A stretch of 64,000 bases of DNA from Arundinibacter roseus (GTDB lineage Bacteria > Bacteroidota > Bacteroidia > Cytophagales > Spirosomataceae). The notes under the pieces were generated by a model that was given only the letters and a program-made list of their open reading frames with translations, was not told the origin of the DNA and made no database searches. The translations under genes were made by a program, and so were the position numbers. Shown piece by piece: positions 36,062 through 45,030 of the stretch (position 1 is its first letter; each line of letters opens with the position of its first letter). The stretch covers positions 18,302 through 82,301 of the forward strand of contig NZ_SMJU01000020.1 in assembly GCF_004348825.1 (NCBI RefSeq). The letters are read 5' to 3'.

Positions 36062-36652
36062 ATGAACCACACAACTCAACCTGAAAAGGCATTTCAGAAA
36101 GCGGTAGAGTCGCTGATGGAGTGCTCACCGGCTGTCCACACGACCATTCTAAAACGGCTGCGCGTCCGCACTTTTTCCCGCAAAGAAATTTTTGCCACCC
36201 TCGACCCGTTCCAACAAGGCCTGCATCTAATCTACGAGGGCTTGGCCCGGTGCTACTACCAGGATGCCAAAGGCCGCAAGACCACGGCCTGCTTTGTTTG
36301 TGAAACGCAGTTTCTACCACTTACTACCGGGGCACCTGATGCTACCGGTGGGGCGCTTACCCTCGAATTTCTGGAAGAAACAACGGTAATGACCCTAACA
36401 GCCGAAGATCTCGCAGAGCTGTACCGACAGCATCCGGGCCTGTCTCAATTGCCCTACCTCGTAGCCCAACGGCAGTTGGTTCGCCAAGAAATGTGGCTCC
36501 GGGCCTTCCGGTTGTACAGCAGCGGGGAGCTACTGATGTGGTTTCAGCGGGAGTATCCTTGTTTAAAGGACCGCATTGCCAACAAACACCTCGCCTCTTT
36601 CGTGGGCCTTGCCCCTGAAAGCCTGAGCCGCCTCCGGGCTAAGAAGAAGTGA
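36062..36652 (+). CDS. Crp/Fnr-family transcriptional regulator
   Basis: This 196-aa protein fits the small Crp/Fnr-type regulators of Bacteroidota: a cyclic-nucleotide-binding-like beta-roll (about residues 25-115; FSRKEIFATLDPFQQGLHLI, LARCYYQDAKGRKTTACFV) and a C-terminal helix-turn-helix (about 160-196; DRIANKHLASFVGLAPESLS RLRAKKK). The glycine and arginine pattern for cAMP binding is not evident, so the ligand is unknown. It lies 300 bp before the barrel/TonB-receptor operon. Confidence 0.8.
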   Translation: MNHTTQPEKAFQKAVESLMECSPAVHTTILKRLRVRTFSRKEIFATLDPFQQGLHLIYEGLARCYYQDAKGRKTTACFVCETQFLPLTTGAPDATGGALTLEFLEETTVMTLTAEDLAELYRQHPGLSQLPYLVAQRQLVRQEMWLRAFRLYSSGELLMWFQREYPCLKDRIANKHLASFVGLAPESLSRLRAKKK

Positions 36653-36742
36653 CCGAAAAGTTACTTTTTGCGTCGGTTTTAAGAAACTCAGTATAGAAAA
36701 ATGGATAAAATCACTAAAAAATTAACATTATCCGGTACGAAG

Positions 36743-36756
36743 TTAACCTGGGTTAA
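36743..36756. promoter_or_regulatory. TTAACC palindrome, copy 1
   Basis: TTAACC-TG-GGTTAA is a perfect inverted repeat, 195 bp before the barrel gene. The surrounding 60 bp (CCGG..., AAGTTAACC, then AATATGTCACTCTTTTG) recur before the EcsC gene at 40812-40885, so this is probably a shared regulator site and promoter. Confidence 0.5.
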
Positions 36757-36950
36757 TTTGTTTTCTCAAAAATATGTCACTCTTTTGCAATAAAGAAAGC
36801 CCCGTATAGGAAAAATAGTTCTATTCCAACTTTCAAGGCAGGCTTTGACTCCTTATATGGAAAGGAATTACCTTACCTGTAAGGGGTCAAAAGTATTTTT
36901 ATGGAGGTGAAGGAATTATGCAACAATTTGAAGTTTTCAAACCACCACTT

Positions 36951-37580
36951 ATGAAAAAAGCCTGTATCACTACCTTCGTCATTCTGGTAATATGCCACAC
37001 ATACTCCCACGCCCAAATCCCTGACAAATTCGCTTTCGGTATCAAAGCTGGTCTAAACTACATGGATACCCGTCTGGCCCAACGCCCGAAAAATCAAATT
37101 TTGTACCTGACGGGAGTGCGTGGCTCGGATGGGTATCAGGCAGGGGTATGGGCAAGTTTACCCATACGCAAGTGGATCTTCCTGGATACGGATCTGGAAT
37201 TTTCAAATCTGGGTCAGGAACGCTACATTCCCCGTACAGATACAGTAGTCGGTCGCAATCGTTACCACTATCTGGGGCTAAGTACCCGCCTGGGAGCCAC
37301 CTACCGGGGGGCTTTTGTAAGCCTGGGGCCTCAAATAAACCTTCAACTGAACAGGAATACCTTTATATCAGAGCCTGTGCCTGTTTTCTGGGGGCTGAAT
37401 GCCCGGATGGGCTATCAATATCGCCAAATCAGGGCTGAAGTATTTTATACCAAAGGCTTGAGCCATTACGATGTGAATACGGAAAATAAAGAACTTGGTC
37501 GTAAAATTCTGTTTTTTGGAAAAACAGTAGGTTTCTCTCTGGGCTGGCAGTTGCTGGGCGGAAAAAAAGACAGTAGGTAG
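36951..37580 (+). CDS. Outer-membrane beta-barrel protein (PF13568-like)
   Basis: Start chosen at 36951, which gives a clean signal peptide (MKKACITTFVILVICHTYSH, then AQ); an upstream in-frame ATG at 36918 adds eleven non-signal residues. The mature part of about 185 aa has FAFGIKAGLNYMDTRL and alternating strands ending SLGWQLLGG, as in small porin-like barrels. It lies 9 bp before the TonB-dependent receptor gene, so the two are likely cotranscribed. Confidence 0.8.
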   Translation: MKKACITTFVILVICHTYSHAQIPDKFAFGIKAGLNYMDTRLAQRPKNQILYLTGVRGSDGYQAGVWASLPIRKWIFLDTDLEFSNLGQERYIPRTDTVVGRNRYHYLGLSTRLGATYRGAFVSLGPQINLQLNRNTFISEPVPVFWGLNARMGYQYRQIRAEVFYTKGLSHYDVNTENKELGRKILFFGKTVGFSLGWQLLGGKKDSR

Positions 37581-37589
37581 GTAGTAGAG

Positions 37590-39974
37590 ATGATGATTTT
37601 TTCGATGCGCATTATTCAAATAACTATACTGGCCTGCCTGCTGGCATGGAGCTCCGGGGAGGGCTGGGCGCAGCCCCAAAAAATCGTCAAGGGGGTTGTT
37701 ATTGAGGTAGGTTCCGGGGAGCCACTGGCCTCTGTGGCTATTTCGGACAGCAGCCGGCGGGCCCTGGGCATCACCAACCGCTACGGGTATTTTAGCCTGA
37801 TTCTGGATGGTTCAGCCCGGTCTGTGGTTTTTTCTGCTGTCGGCTACGAGCCCCGGCGGATAGTGTTGGCAGGTGATACCGTGCTTTCGGTGGCATTGAG
37901 CCCGCTAACTTTACAAACCGTAGAGATCAAGGGCAGCAATCAGCAGCTTCTCAATATCAATCATCTGACCATCACGCCCAGCCTGCTTAGTAATCTACCC
38001 AGCATTGGCGGGGAGCGTGACCTGATCAAAGCTATCTCGCTGTTTTCGGGCGTGGTACCAGGCAGCGAGCTGGCGTCGGGCTTTCAGGTGCGCGGCGGGG
38101 GCAATGACCAAAACCTCTTCTACCTTGACGGGGCACCGATTTACAGCACCGGACACTTATTCAATTTTCTCTCGCTGTTCAACCCCGATGCCATACAGAA
38201 AGTTGATTTCTACAAGGGAGATTTTCCGGTAGAGTTTGGCGGACGCCTGTCGTCGGTGACCGATGTGGCGTTTCGGGAAGGCAATAAAAATTGCTGGGAA
38301 GGGCAGGCTGAGCTGGGGGTGATCAGCTCGAAGATCACCGTAGAAGGGCCGCTGGTACCCAACAAAACCTCCGTACTGGTGGCGGCCCGGTCGGCCTACC
38401 TCAATTTGTTCAATCTGGGCAAGGAAAAAGCCGTTCGCAACCATAAGGCGGATAACTTTTTCGGCTATAACTTCTACGACCTGAACGTCAAGCTTAACCA
38501 TGCTTTCAATAAAAATCATAAGGTTTTTCTGAGCTACTACCGGGGTGTTGACGACTACCGCATCCTGCAAAACAACCCTACGGGCCGATCCCGTGACCAG
38601 AACTACCGCCGACTGACCAACCAACTGCTCTCGGCCCGGTCGTACCACGTGCTGGGGCCGAGGCTGTTTCTGCAAACGGGTCTACACGCCACGCACTATT
38701 CGTTTAGGTACATTGAGGGGAACACGCAGTTTCAGGTAGAGTCGCAGCAGGCGCAACCCTGGCTGATTCCCGAGCTGATCTACACTAAAACGGATGAAGC
38801 GCTCAACCGAAGCCGCGGGGCTATATCTGACCTTTCGGCCAACCTGCTGGCCGAGTGGCTGGTTAGTGCCCGGCTCCGGGCCAAAGCCGGAGTCGAGCTG
38901 ATCCGTCATCGCTACCAGCCCATCAATTACCGCCTGCAAGGTACTCTGGGCGACTCGCTGATCTTGCAGGAGCCCACCCGCATGGCTTTTGAAAGTGCGT
39001 ACTTCGGTAGTCTCTCCCTGGACCTGTCGCCCCGCTGGCAGTGGACGATGGGCGGGCGCTACTCCGGCTTTCAGTCGGCGGGGGTTCGCTACGCAGGCTT
39101 TGAGCCCCGCACCTCATTGAGTTTTCGGGACGGGGAATCGCACCTGCAACTGAGCGCGTCGCGCACCATGCAGTACAACCACGCGCTGGTGCAGGAGGGC
39201 GAGCTGGTGGACAAAACCATGTGGGTACCTTCCACGGCCCGCATCCTGCCGCAGTCTGCCTGGCAGTACGCAGTTGGGTGGTCGCAGATCCTGAAGGGAT
39301 TTCGCTACAATCTGGGGATATTTTACAAGCAAATGCACAACCTGAGTCAGTATCAGTACATCATCGGCGTTCCTTTTGTGTACTATGACTGGGAGGCCAA
39401 CACCCTCAGCGGAGGGCGGGGGCGTGCCTACGGGGCCGAACTGGCCGCCAGCAAAACCCTGAACCGATGGGACCTGGGCCTGAATTATACCCTGTCATGG
39501 AGTCAGAGGCGGTTTGAAGCTCTCAACAACGCACAATGGTTCCCATACATCTACGACCGACGCCATTCGTTCAACGCCAACGCACTTTTCCGGATTTCCG
39601 GCAAAACCCGGCTGTCGCTGCTGTGGCTGTATTATAGCGGTCAGCGCTACCATGCACCGGTGGGACGCATTGCTGATAACCCACTGGGGTATGGCTATGT
39701 GGTTTATGATGACCTTAATGCTGGCAAGGTGCCCGACTACCACCGGCTGGATGCCTCCTTAACCAGGAGATTTGACCGGCCAGAAAACAAGTACTGGGAA
39801 GTAAGTCTTAACATATACAATGTGTACAGCCGCCGCAATACCTACCGGCTGTACCCGGCCCGGCAGATCGTGGTGGATAGCCAGGGTAACCGTGTTGGAA
39901 ATCGGTACGTGATGCGATCAGCGGCGGTGTTTCCTATCCTTCCTTCTCTCAGTATTCGCTACAAATTCCTATGA
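37590..39974 (+). CDS. TonB-dependent receptor
   Basis: This 794-aa protein has a signal peptide near residues 6-28, a carboxypeptidase-like regulatory domain (about 30-110; GVVIEVGSGEPLASVAISDS), a plug domain (about 115-230; LSNLPSIGGERDLIKAISLF, GFQVRGGGNDQNLFYLDGAP) and a large barrel to the C-terminus, ending SIRYKFL. It overlaps the DUF4249 lipoprotein gene by 4 bases. Receptors paired with DUF4249 are frequent in Cytophagales; the substrate (metal chelate or peptide) is unknown. Confidence 0.92.
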   Translation: MMIFSMRIIQITILACLLAWSSGEGWAQPQKIVKGVVIEVGSGEPLASVAISDSSRRALGITNRYGYFSLILDGSARSVVFSAVGYEPRRIVLAGDTVLSVALSPLTLQTVEIKGSNQQLLNINHLTITPSLLSNLPSIGGERDLIKAISLFSGVVPGSELASGFQVRGGGNDQNLFYLDGAPIYSTGHLFNFLSLFNPDAIQKVDFYKGDFPVEFGGRLSSVTDVAFREGNKNCWEGQAELGVISSKITVEGPLVPNKTSVLVAARSAYLNLFNLGKEKAVRNHKADNFFGYNFYDLNVKLNHAFNKNHKVFLSYYRGVDDYRILQNNPTGRSRDQNYRRLTNQLLSARSYHVLGPRLFLQTGLHATHYSFRYIEGNTQFQVESQQAQPWLIPELIYTKTDEALNRSRGAISDLSANLLAEWLVSARLRAKAGVELIRHRYQPINYRLQGTLGDSLILQEPTRMAFESAYFGSLSLDLSPRWQWTMGGRYSGFQSAGVRYAGFEPRTSLSFRDGESHLQLSASRTMQYNHALVQEGELVDKTMWVPSTARILPQSAWQYAVGWSQILKGFRYNLGIFYKQMHNLSQYQYIIGVPFVYYDWEANTLSGGRGRAYGAELAASKTLNRWDLGLNYTLSWSQRRFEALNNAQWFPYIYDRRHSFNANALFRISGKTRLSLLWLYYSGQRYHAPVGRIADNPLGYGYVVYDDLNAGKVPDYHRLDASLTRRFDRPENKYWEVSLNIYNVYSRRNTYRLYPARQIVVDSQGNRVGNRYVMRSAAVFPILPSLSIRYKFL

Positions 39975-40792
39975 AAAATGTCCTGATAGCATTTATGGCT
40001 GGTATTTTACTGGCTTCCTGTGAAATGGTTTCCCAGAAAAATGTGGATTTGCCTCCGGCGGTCGAACGGCTGGTGATGATCGGACTGGCTACCAATCAGG
40101 GAATCGGGGTGTATGTGTCCCGAACGGTACCCCTGCCCATTACAGCCAGCAGAGACGAATTAATCGAGGCTCAGGTTCAATTGGTACAATCGGAAACCTC
40201 CATCGCCCGACTGCACAAAAATTCCCAGCTCTACGAGTCAGATACCGCCTTACATTTTGATAGCAGCTACCAGCTGAGGGTGGTGCATCCTACGCTGGGA
40301 GAAGCCTCGGCCCCGCTCGAAGTTATTCCGGGCCGGATCGCCATTCAGGCGGCCAGCCTACGGGGAGAAGCCTCAGATGGCGAGGCTTCGGTATCCTTTA
40401 TGTTCAGCGACCCTCCCGGCCCGAATTACTATGCCTATCAGTTTATTCCCCTGAAAGACGGTGTTCCATTGACAGACATCAACCCCTATTCCTTCCGCGT
40501 GGTGCTGGATGACACCAATTTTGAGGGCAAAACCCGAACCGTAACCGACCGGATGCTGAAGACTTTTTCGCTGGCCGATGGTACCCGGGTCTTTGCCAAC
40601 GGTGCCCTGATCTACCTGCATCATCTGACAGCTAATACCTACCGCTACCACCGCTCGCTGCAAGAGTACGAGGGCTATTCGGAAGATACCTTCGCCAATC
40701 CTCCCCCGGTCCTTTCCAACGTCCGCAATGGCTTTGGGTATCTAGGGGTGAGCTATGTGGATACGGTGCGGGTGGAACTGGTAGATAAATGA
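39971..40792 (+). CDS. DUF4249-family lipoprotein
   Basis: This 273-aa protein has a lipoprotein signal (FMAGILLASC, cysteine at residue 17) and the DUF4249 layout: PPAVERLVMIGLATNQGIGV YVSRTVPL near the start, YQLRVVHPTLGEASAPLEV mid-way, and SLQEYEGYSEDTFANPPPVL SNVRNGFGYLGV near the end. It partners the TonB receptor whose stop overlaps its start, probably as a surface or periplasmic accessory. Confidence 0.88.
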   Translation: MKNVLIAFMAGILLASCEMVSQKNVDLPPAVERLVMIGLATNQGIGVYVSRTVPLPITASRDELIEAQVQLVQSETSIARLHKNSQLYESDTALHFDSSYQLRVVHPTLGEASAPLEVIPGRIAIQAASLRGEASDGEASVSFMFSDPPGPNYYAYQFIPLKDGVPLTDINPYSFRVVLDDTNFEGKTRTVTDRMLKTFSLADGTRVFANGALIYLHHLTANTYRYHRSLQEYEGYSEDTFANPPPVLSNVRNGFGYLGVSYVDTVRVELVDK

Positions 40793-40835
40793 GCATTTTT
40801 AATATCCTGGAAACTTAATATTTGCCGGAATAAAG

Positions 40836-40849
40836 TTAACCGGTGTTAA
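40836..40849. promoter_or_regulatory. TTAACC palindrome, copy 2
   Basis: TTAAC-CGGT-GTTAA mirrors the site at 36743-36756, with similar flanks: a CCGG element just before, and AAATATTTCACTTACTCTTTTG about 20 bp after. It lies 258 bp before the EcsC start at 41107. Confidence 0.5.
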
Positions 40850-41106
40850 GTTTTTTGTGAGAAATATTTCACTTACTCTTTTGGCAGTGTCTCCATCATA
40901 ACCCTTTCTCAAACGAAACTTTCGGTCGGGAGAACACCAGGCAAGCTGAATCCGTTTAAGAATTTAGATATAAAGTAAACCTTAGCCGCACAAACATAGC
41001 CCCCACAATTTGTACAAGCCTCCCCTATACAAAGTCCTGGTATATGGGTAGCTTTACGATAGTAGCGCGCCGGATGCGTGTATTCACCGATATTTTCCCG
41101 AACACC

Positions 41107-41910
41107 ATGACTCTTTACGAACAGATCATTCAGCAGGAATTGCAGCAATGGCAGCAAAAAATACAGAAGCCGCCCTCGGCCGGCAACCGGCTGGCGAAGA
41201 ACATTCAAAGCCGCATCAATCGCTTTATACCCGAAAAAATACATCAGGCTGTCACTGCGACCATCAAACAAATGACCCGGGGCGTACTTTACGGAGCCGG
41301 ATTCACGACCCGTATGCCCGCAACAGACCTACCCCTGCAGTCGCGGGAAGTAGTGGTAAAGGAGCGCATCGGATTCTATAAGAAAACGGGTGCAACGGAG
41401 GGAGCCCTGACCGGAGCCGGGGGTTTTTGGCTGGCAGTGGCAGATTTTCCCTTGCTGTTGGGAATCAAGATGAAGATGCCATTCGAAATAGCGGCTCTCT
41501 ATGGGCACCCCATTGACGACTACCGCGAGCGGCTCTTTATCCTGCACGTATTTCAGCTGGCTTTTTCGAGTCAGGAGCGGCGGCGTGAGGTATACCGGCT
41601 CATGGAAAATTGGGATGAACAAAGTAAACAATTACCAGAAGACATCCATCAGTTTGACTGGCTCACCTTTCAGCTCGAGTACCGCGACTACATTGATCTG
41701 GCCAAGATGGCGCAGCTGATACCGGGTGTGGGAGCGGCGGTGGGGCTGGTGGTCAACTACCGGCTCATCAACAGCCTGGGGACTACGGCCATGAATGCCT
41801 ACCGGATGCGCTGGCTGGCGGCCAGGTCAAAAGAAGAAAAGCTACTTCCTCCACCCGATAAAGAGCTGCCGGGGGCGCAAACCAAATTGTCGCTTATGCA
41901 AATTTTCTAA
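41107..41910 (+). CDS. EcsC-family protein, C-terminus replaced by IS sequence
   Basis: Start set at 41107 (MTLYEQIIQQELQQWQQKIQ); an in-frame ATG at 41044 adds residues of poor quality. EcsC-family features are GATEGALTGAGGFWLAVADF PLLLGIKMKMPFEIAALYG and the final helices AQLIPGVGAAVGLVVNYRLI. EcsC proteins are membrane-associated with unknown molecular role. The left inverted repeat of the ISKra4-like element begins at 41873, so the last 12 or so codons (GAQTKLSLMQIF) come from the element and the natural tail is lost. The core domain looks intact. Confidence 0.78.
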   Translation: MTLYEQIIQQELQQWQQKIQKPPSAGNRLAKNIQSRINRFIPEKIHQAVTATIKQMTRGVLYGAGFTTRMPATDLPLQSREVVVKERIGFYKKTGATEGALTGAGGFWLAVADFPLLLGIKMKMPFEIAALYGHPIDDYRERLFILHVFQLAFSSQERRREVYRLMENWDEQSKQLPEDIHQFDWLTFQLEYRDYIDLAKMAQLIPGVGAAVGLVVNYRLINSLGTTAMNAYRMRWLAARSKEEKLLPPPDKELPGAQTKLSLMQIF

Positions 41911-42966
41911 TTCCCATTTTTAGAGCAATTACTTGCCTTACGTGTATTCTTTTGTGACTTTTAAAAATGGCACGAATATTCAGTACAGCGGTTAGTCCTT
42001 TGGTCCATCGTTGCCCGACAAGTTTGCATCTTTGCTGAACGACTGTGCTAATGGCGGATTCAATAGCACCGCTTCCAATACAGTATCCTGCAGCCCTGTA
42101 TTCATGGTATTTCATCCTGTATCTATTGTGTTCATAGTACCTGATGAGCCTATCGGCCTGTTTCCTGATAGCCCTGTTCTTGCAGGTGTTTTTCTTGTGC
42201 AATATGGCCAGAATCACCTGGTCAAGCTTTCCGCCCACAAGTAGTTTTGAACAGCTTTCAATCCAGTTCGAGCAGGCGCGATCGTCGTTGAAAACTGCTT
42301 TGGCAAAATCGGCCAGATGCTCGGTGGCATGGTAAAAATCAAGGATGACAACCGCATCGGCATGTTTGTTGGCCAGCCATCGGGCGATCCATTCAGCCCC
42401 GTCACTAATGGCTACCAGTTGCAGGTTGGGGGTTTGGCTGCGATGATTTGCGATTAGTTCATCGAAGCGTGCAGTAAACTCGGTGCTGCTACCCAATTGG
42501 GCAATATAATCTGATTTTTCCAGGGCCATCCGAAGAGTAATACCTTCATAATCAGAAGACTTTTTAACTAGTTGATGGGCGCCAAACAACCTGCCAACCT
42601 TCGTCTCACGGAAGCCTTCATCGGTTCGAATATGACCACCGTCTGTTTCTACATAGAGTACCGAAGGAGCATCGCAGGTCGTCGGATCTGACTGCATAAA
42701 ATCGAATCCCGGAGTTGTTAACGCGTCTTCAACTTCGGGCAGAGTCCCAAAGTATTCCGTTAGGCGCTGGCATTGAGAAGCACCAATGTCGGCATGTGGA
42801 AGGGCCGTGTTGAGTAGTTGAGAGCCTCGTGCAAAAGGCAGGTCACTACTAAATTCCAGCATATGACTTTGTAACAAAGGGCTAACGGCAAAGTTGTGCT
42901 GCATATCCTTAATGTACGGATGGCTTTTATCTATTTCAAGTAGGCCAAGGGTGCATTTAATCTTTT
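41894..42966 (-). CDS. ISKra4-family transposase, catalytic part
   Basis: The frame contains the DDE-type motifs of ISKra4 transposases: LYVETDGGHIRT, LVAISDGAEWIARW, VVILDFYHATEHLADFAK and YCIGSGAIESAISTVVQQR. An ATG at 42904 yields 336 aa, but the frame stays coding upstream (IKCTLGLLEIDKSHPYIKD) to the A9 run at 42963-42971, where it meets the small upstream frame. It is therefore probably made as one protein by slippage at A9, or the A run is one base too long in this sequence. Confidence 0.8.
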
Positions 42967-43142
42967 TTTTTACGCCGGTCTTTACTTTTGACCCCTAGAT
43001 TTTTCTGGGCTACCGACCTGCCAAGATCCATCCAAATATCAACGAAACCCTGCTCGTACTCCAGAAGCCCAGGCAGCTCGTTTAAACGGTTTATCTCCAA
43101 ATATTTTGCGCGGGCAAGCTCTATGAATTCTTCTTCTGTCAT
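42957..43142 (-). CDS. ISKra4 transposase, N-terminal frame
   Basis: This 61-residue frame starts MTEEEFIELARAKYLEINRL and ends DRRKKKD at a stop just past the A9 run. It matches the N-terminus of ISKra4-type transposases, in which DRRKKK is followed directly by the second frame. Joining requires a +1 shift, or loss of one A. Confidence 0.7.
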   Translation of the reverse strand: MTEEEFIELARAKYLEINRLNELPGLLEYEQGFVDIWMDLGRSVAQKNLGVKSKDRRKKKD

Positions 43143-43216
43143 CGGTTGGTCGAGTTTAAAATAAACACTATCTCAAAGATATAAAATATTCAGGTGCGAC
43201 AATTTGAATTGCGCCC

Positions 43217-43412
43217 GCTGATTGTATGTTTTACCTTCTGCCAAATGATTAAGTATTTTTAATTCTTTTTTACTGAATTGACTCTTATATTTATTGTCCT
43301 CTATTAATATCACAGGATTCATATTTAAGGATTTAACAATGCTAGTTGGTGCCTGATTACTAATTAATTTGTTTTGTTTGGATATGAGGTCCATAAATCC
43401 ATCCTCTTTAAT
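43217..43412 (-). pseudogene. LuxR-type regulator gene, middle fragment between two ISs
   Basis: On the minus strand the frame reads IKEDGFMDLISKQNKLISNQ and later FSKKELKILNHLAEGKTYNQ, the start of a LuxR-type helix-turn-helix like that of the NarL-type regulator at 45031. The 3' side is cut by the ISKra4 right end and the 5' side by the IS5-like element. The reading frame rejoins across the IS5-like element (one copy of AAT retained) to an ATG at 44456-44458. The missing 3' end fits the fragment at 63542-63664. Confidence 0.65.
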
Positions 43413-44374
43413 AGACTTGTTGCAATGGAAAAAAATCATAAATTTGGCACATGAAAATATCAATAAATGATCTAAAAAATGAGCGTCAATGGCGTTCTGC
43501 AACTGGGCTTAATAAGGAAAGATATATTAAACTGTTGAAATTATTTGATTCTTCATATCAAAACACTTTTGGTTGTACACTTCCAGAAAGACAAGCACAG
43601 AGTCCTATGGATACAGTCATTACTTCAATTGAAGATCTACTTTTTTTTACTCTTTTTAGTTTAAAATGTGGATTGACGTTTGATCTCCTTGGCTTGGTAA
43701 CAGGGATGGATGGATCGACAGCAAACCGTAATAAGATATTTGGCGTAAGTATTTTGCAATCAGCACTTTATGATAATGGCTATGCGCCTGCACGGTCATT
43801 TGATACAATCGAAGAATTCGAAAAACATTTTAAAGAACATAGTACTGTGATTATTGATGCTACTGAAAATCCTATTCAAAGACCAATAAATGAGTATGAT
43901 CAAAAAGTAAATTATTCCGGCAAAAAAAAAGACATACGATAAAGAATATGGTAATTACAGATTTATCAAAAAAGATTCTTTTTTTAAGTAAATACTGGGC
44001 TGGAAAAACACATGATTATACAATTTTAAAAGAAGAATTACTTCCATTACTCAATTGGTTTAAAAATTTAGAAGTGTATTTAGATTTAGGTTATTTAGGA
44101 TTTGCAAAAGATTATTGTTGTAAATCTATTTTCATGCCATCAAAATCTAAAAAGTCTAACCCACTGACAGAAGATCAAAAACATTTTAATAGACAACTAT
44201 CAAGTCAACGTGTTGGTATCGAGCATGGTATAGGTGGGATGAAAAGGTATCGTATCTTATCTGATCGTATTAGAGCGCATAATCTTGAAAACCACGATTC
44301 AGCCTTGGAAGCATGTGCTGGATTATGGAATTTTTATTTATCTACTTGAAAATCAGTATTGCATCAAGTCTAAT
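43410..44374 (+). mobile_element. IS5-family insertion sequence, about 960 bp
   Basis: Inverted repeats AGACTTGTTGCAAT (43413-43426) and its near-complement (44358-44371, AGACTTGATGCAAT on the other strand) differ at one position. A 3-bp AAT lies directly outside each end and fits a target duplication. The element is compact and appears complete, and it interrupts a LuxR-type regulator gene. Confidence 0.8.
43451..44349 (+). CDS. IS5-family transposase, two frames joined by -1 shift
   Basis: Frame 1 (43451-43942) has the N-terminal region and the first catalytic Asp in STVIIDATENPIQRP. Frame 2 carries the second Asp (VYLDLGYLGFAKDY) and the Glu (RVGIEHGIGGMKRY) and ends at 44349. The frames meet at A9 (43922-43930): a -1 slip gives YSGKKKRHTIKNMVITD, the normal family sequence. 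Several IS5 subgroups use such programmed frameshifting, so the gene is probably functional. Confidence 0.82.
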
Positions 44375-44458
44375 GATAATATAGAATTTTGGTTGAAGAA
44401 GTATAATTATTGTTTCTAGTGAAACTGAAGAATCCATTCGTAATGTAAGTTCTTTCAT
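44375..44458 (-). pseudogene. LuxR-type regulator gene, 5' fragment
   Basis: The minus-strand ATG at 44456-44458 opens MKELTLRMDSSVSLETIIIL and runs without a stop to the IS5-like element; across it the frame continues into the fragment at 43217-43412. A TAA stop lies just upstream. It is too short to contain a whole receiver domain, so more of the gene may already be missing. Confidence 0.45.
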
Positions 44459-45030
44459 ATATACGGTGATTTAAATTTTCTACTTACAATGAAGAATAGC
44501 AGTCGATAAGTAAAAAATCAAATTTATAATGTAGATGTATTTGCTAAGCTATATACTTTGTATTGAATATATATTATTTAATTGCTTTTCAATTTTAAGC
44601 ATTTGGTTGAATAACTTGTATATTCGAGTATTTCTGCGTATGAATTAATAATAGTAATTAGCATTTTTTGATTCAAAATAATATGAATTTAGTGTTTAAT
44701 ATTAAACATATAATATATAGTTTAATAAAGTCTCTCCTTGAAATAATGTATTGGTTTTTCAAATATATGCAATTCGTCTAATAATATTCTGGTTGATTCA
44801 CATGAGAATAAATTGAATATTCAATTCTATTATGAAAATTTAAAGTATAATGAGCAAGAATGGGTTAAATTTTGGACTTTCTAAGATGTAACACTTACAT
44901 AACAAAGTTATTCCAAATTCATGCCAACTTATAATCCAAATTGGTACATAATAATGTATCACTCAACACTTATACATCATTATGTATAAAAAATTGATAA
45001 TTTTACCATAAACTTAGCCCTGCTTTACCT
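44459..45030. other. AT-rich upstream region of the response regulator
   Basis: No gene is seen in these 572 very AT-rich bases. Near the right end are two palindromes, TACATAATAATGTA (44945-44958) and TACATCATTATGTA (44973-44986), 45-86 bp before the response regulator start. They resemble each other and the sites at 47623 and 47806. Confidence 0.45.
44945..44986. promoter_or_regulatory. Two TACAT-N4-ATGTA palindromes before the response regulator
   Basis: The two 14-mers, 14 bp apart, are also mutual inverted repeats over 15 bp with one mismatch. Identical half-sites recur at the start of the TPR kinase gene and upstream of the giant adhesin. A binding site for the NarL-type regulator is a reasonable inference. 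Confidence 0.5.

Larger units (their letters stand above)
41873..43216 (-). mobile_element. ISKra4-like insertion sequence, 1344 bp
   Basis: The ends are 21-bp inverted repeats at 41873-41893 and 43196-43216, matching at 19 of 21 positions (start GGGCGCAA, end AAATTGTCGC). Inside are two minus-strand frames of an ISKra4-type transposase. The 8 bp flanking each side (GCTGCCGG and GCTGATTG) do not form a target duplication, so the two flanks were probably brought together by rearrangement. DNA to the right is visibly more AT-rich than DNA to the left. Confidence 0.75.

Noticed and set aside
41871..43224. GCTG on both sides of the ISKra4-like element as a target duplication
   Set aside because: The shared bases are at different distances from the two ends, so they are not a direct duplication.
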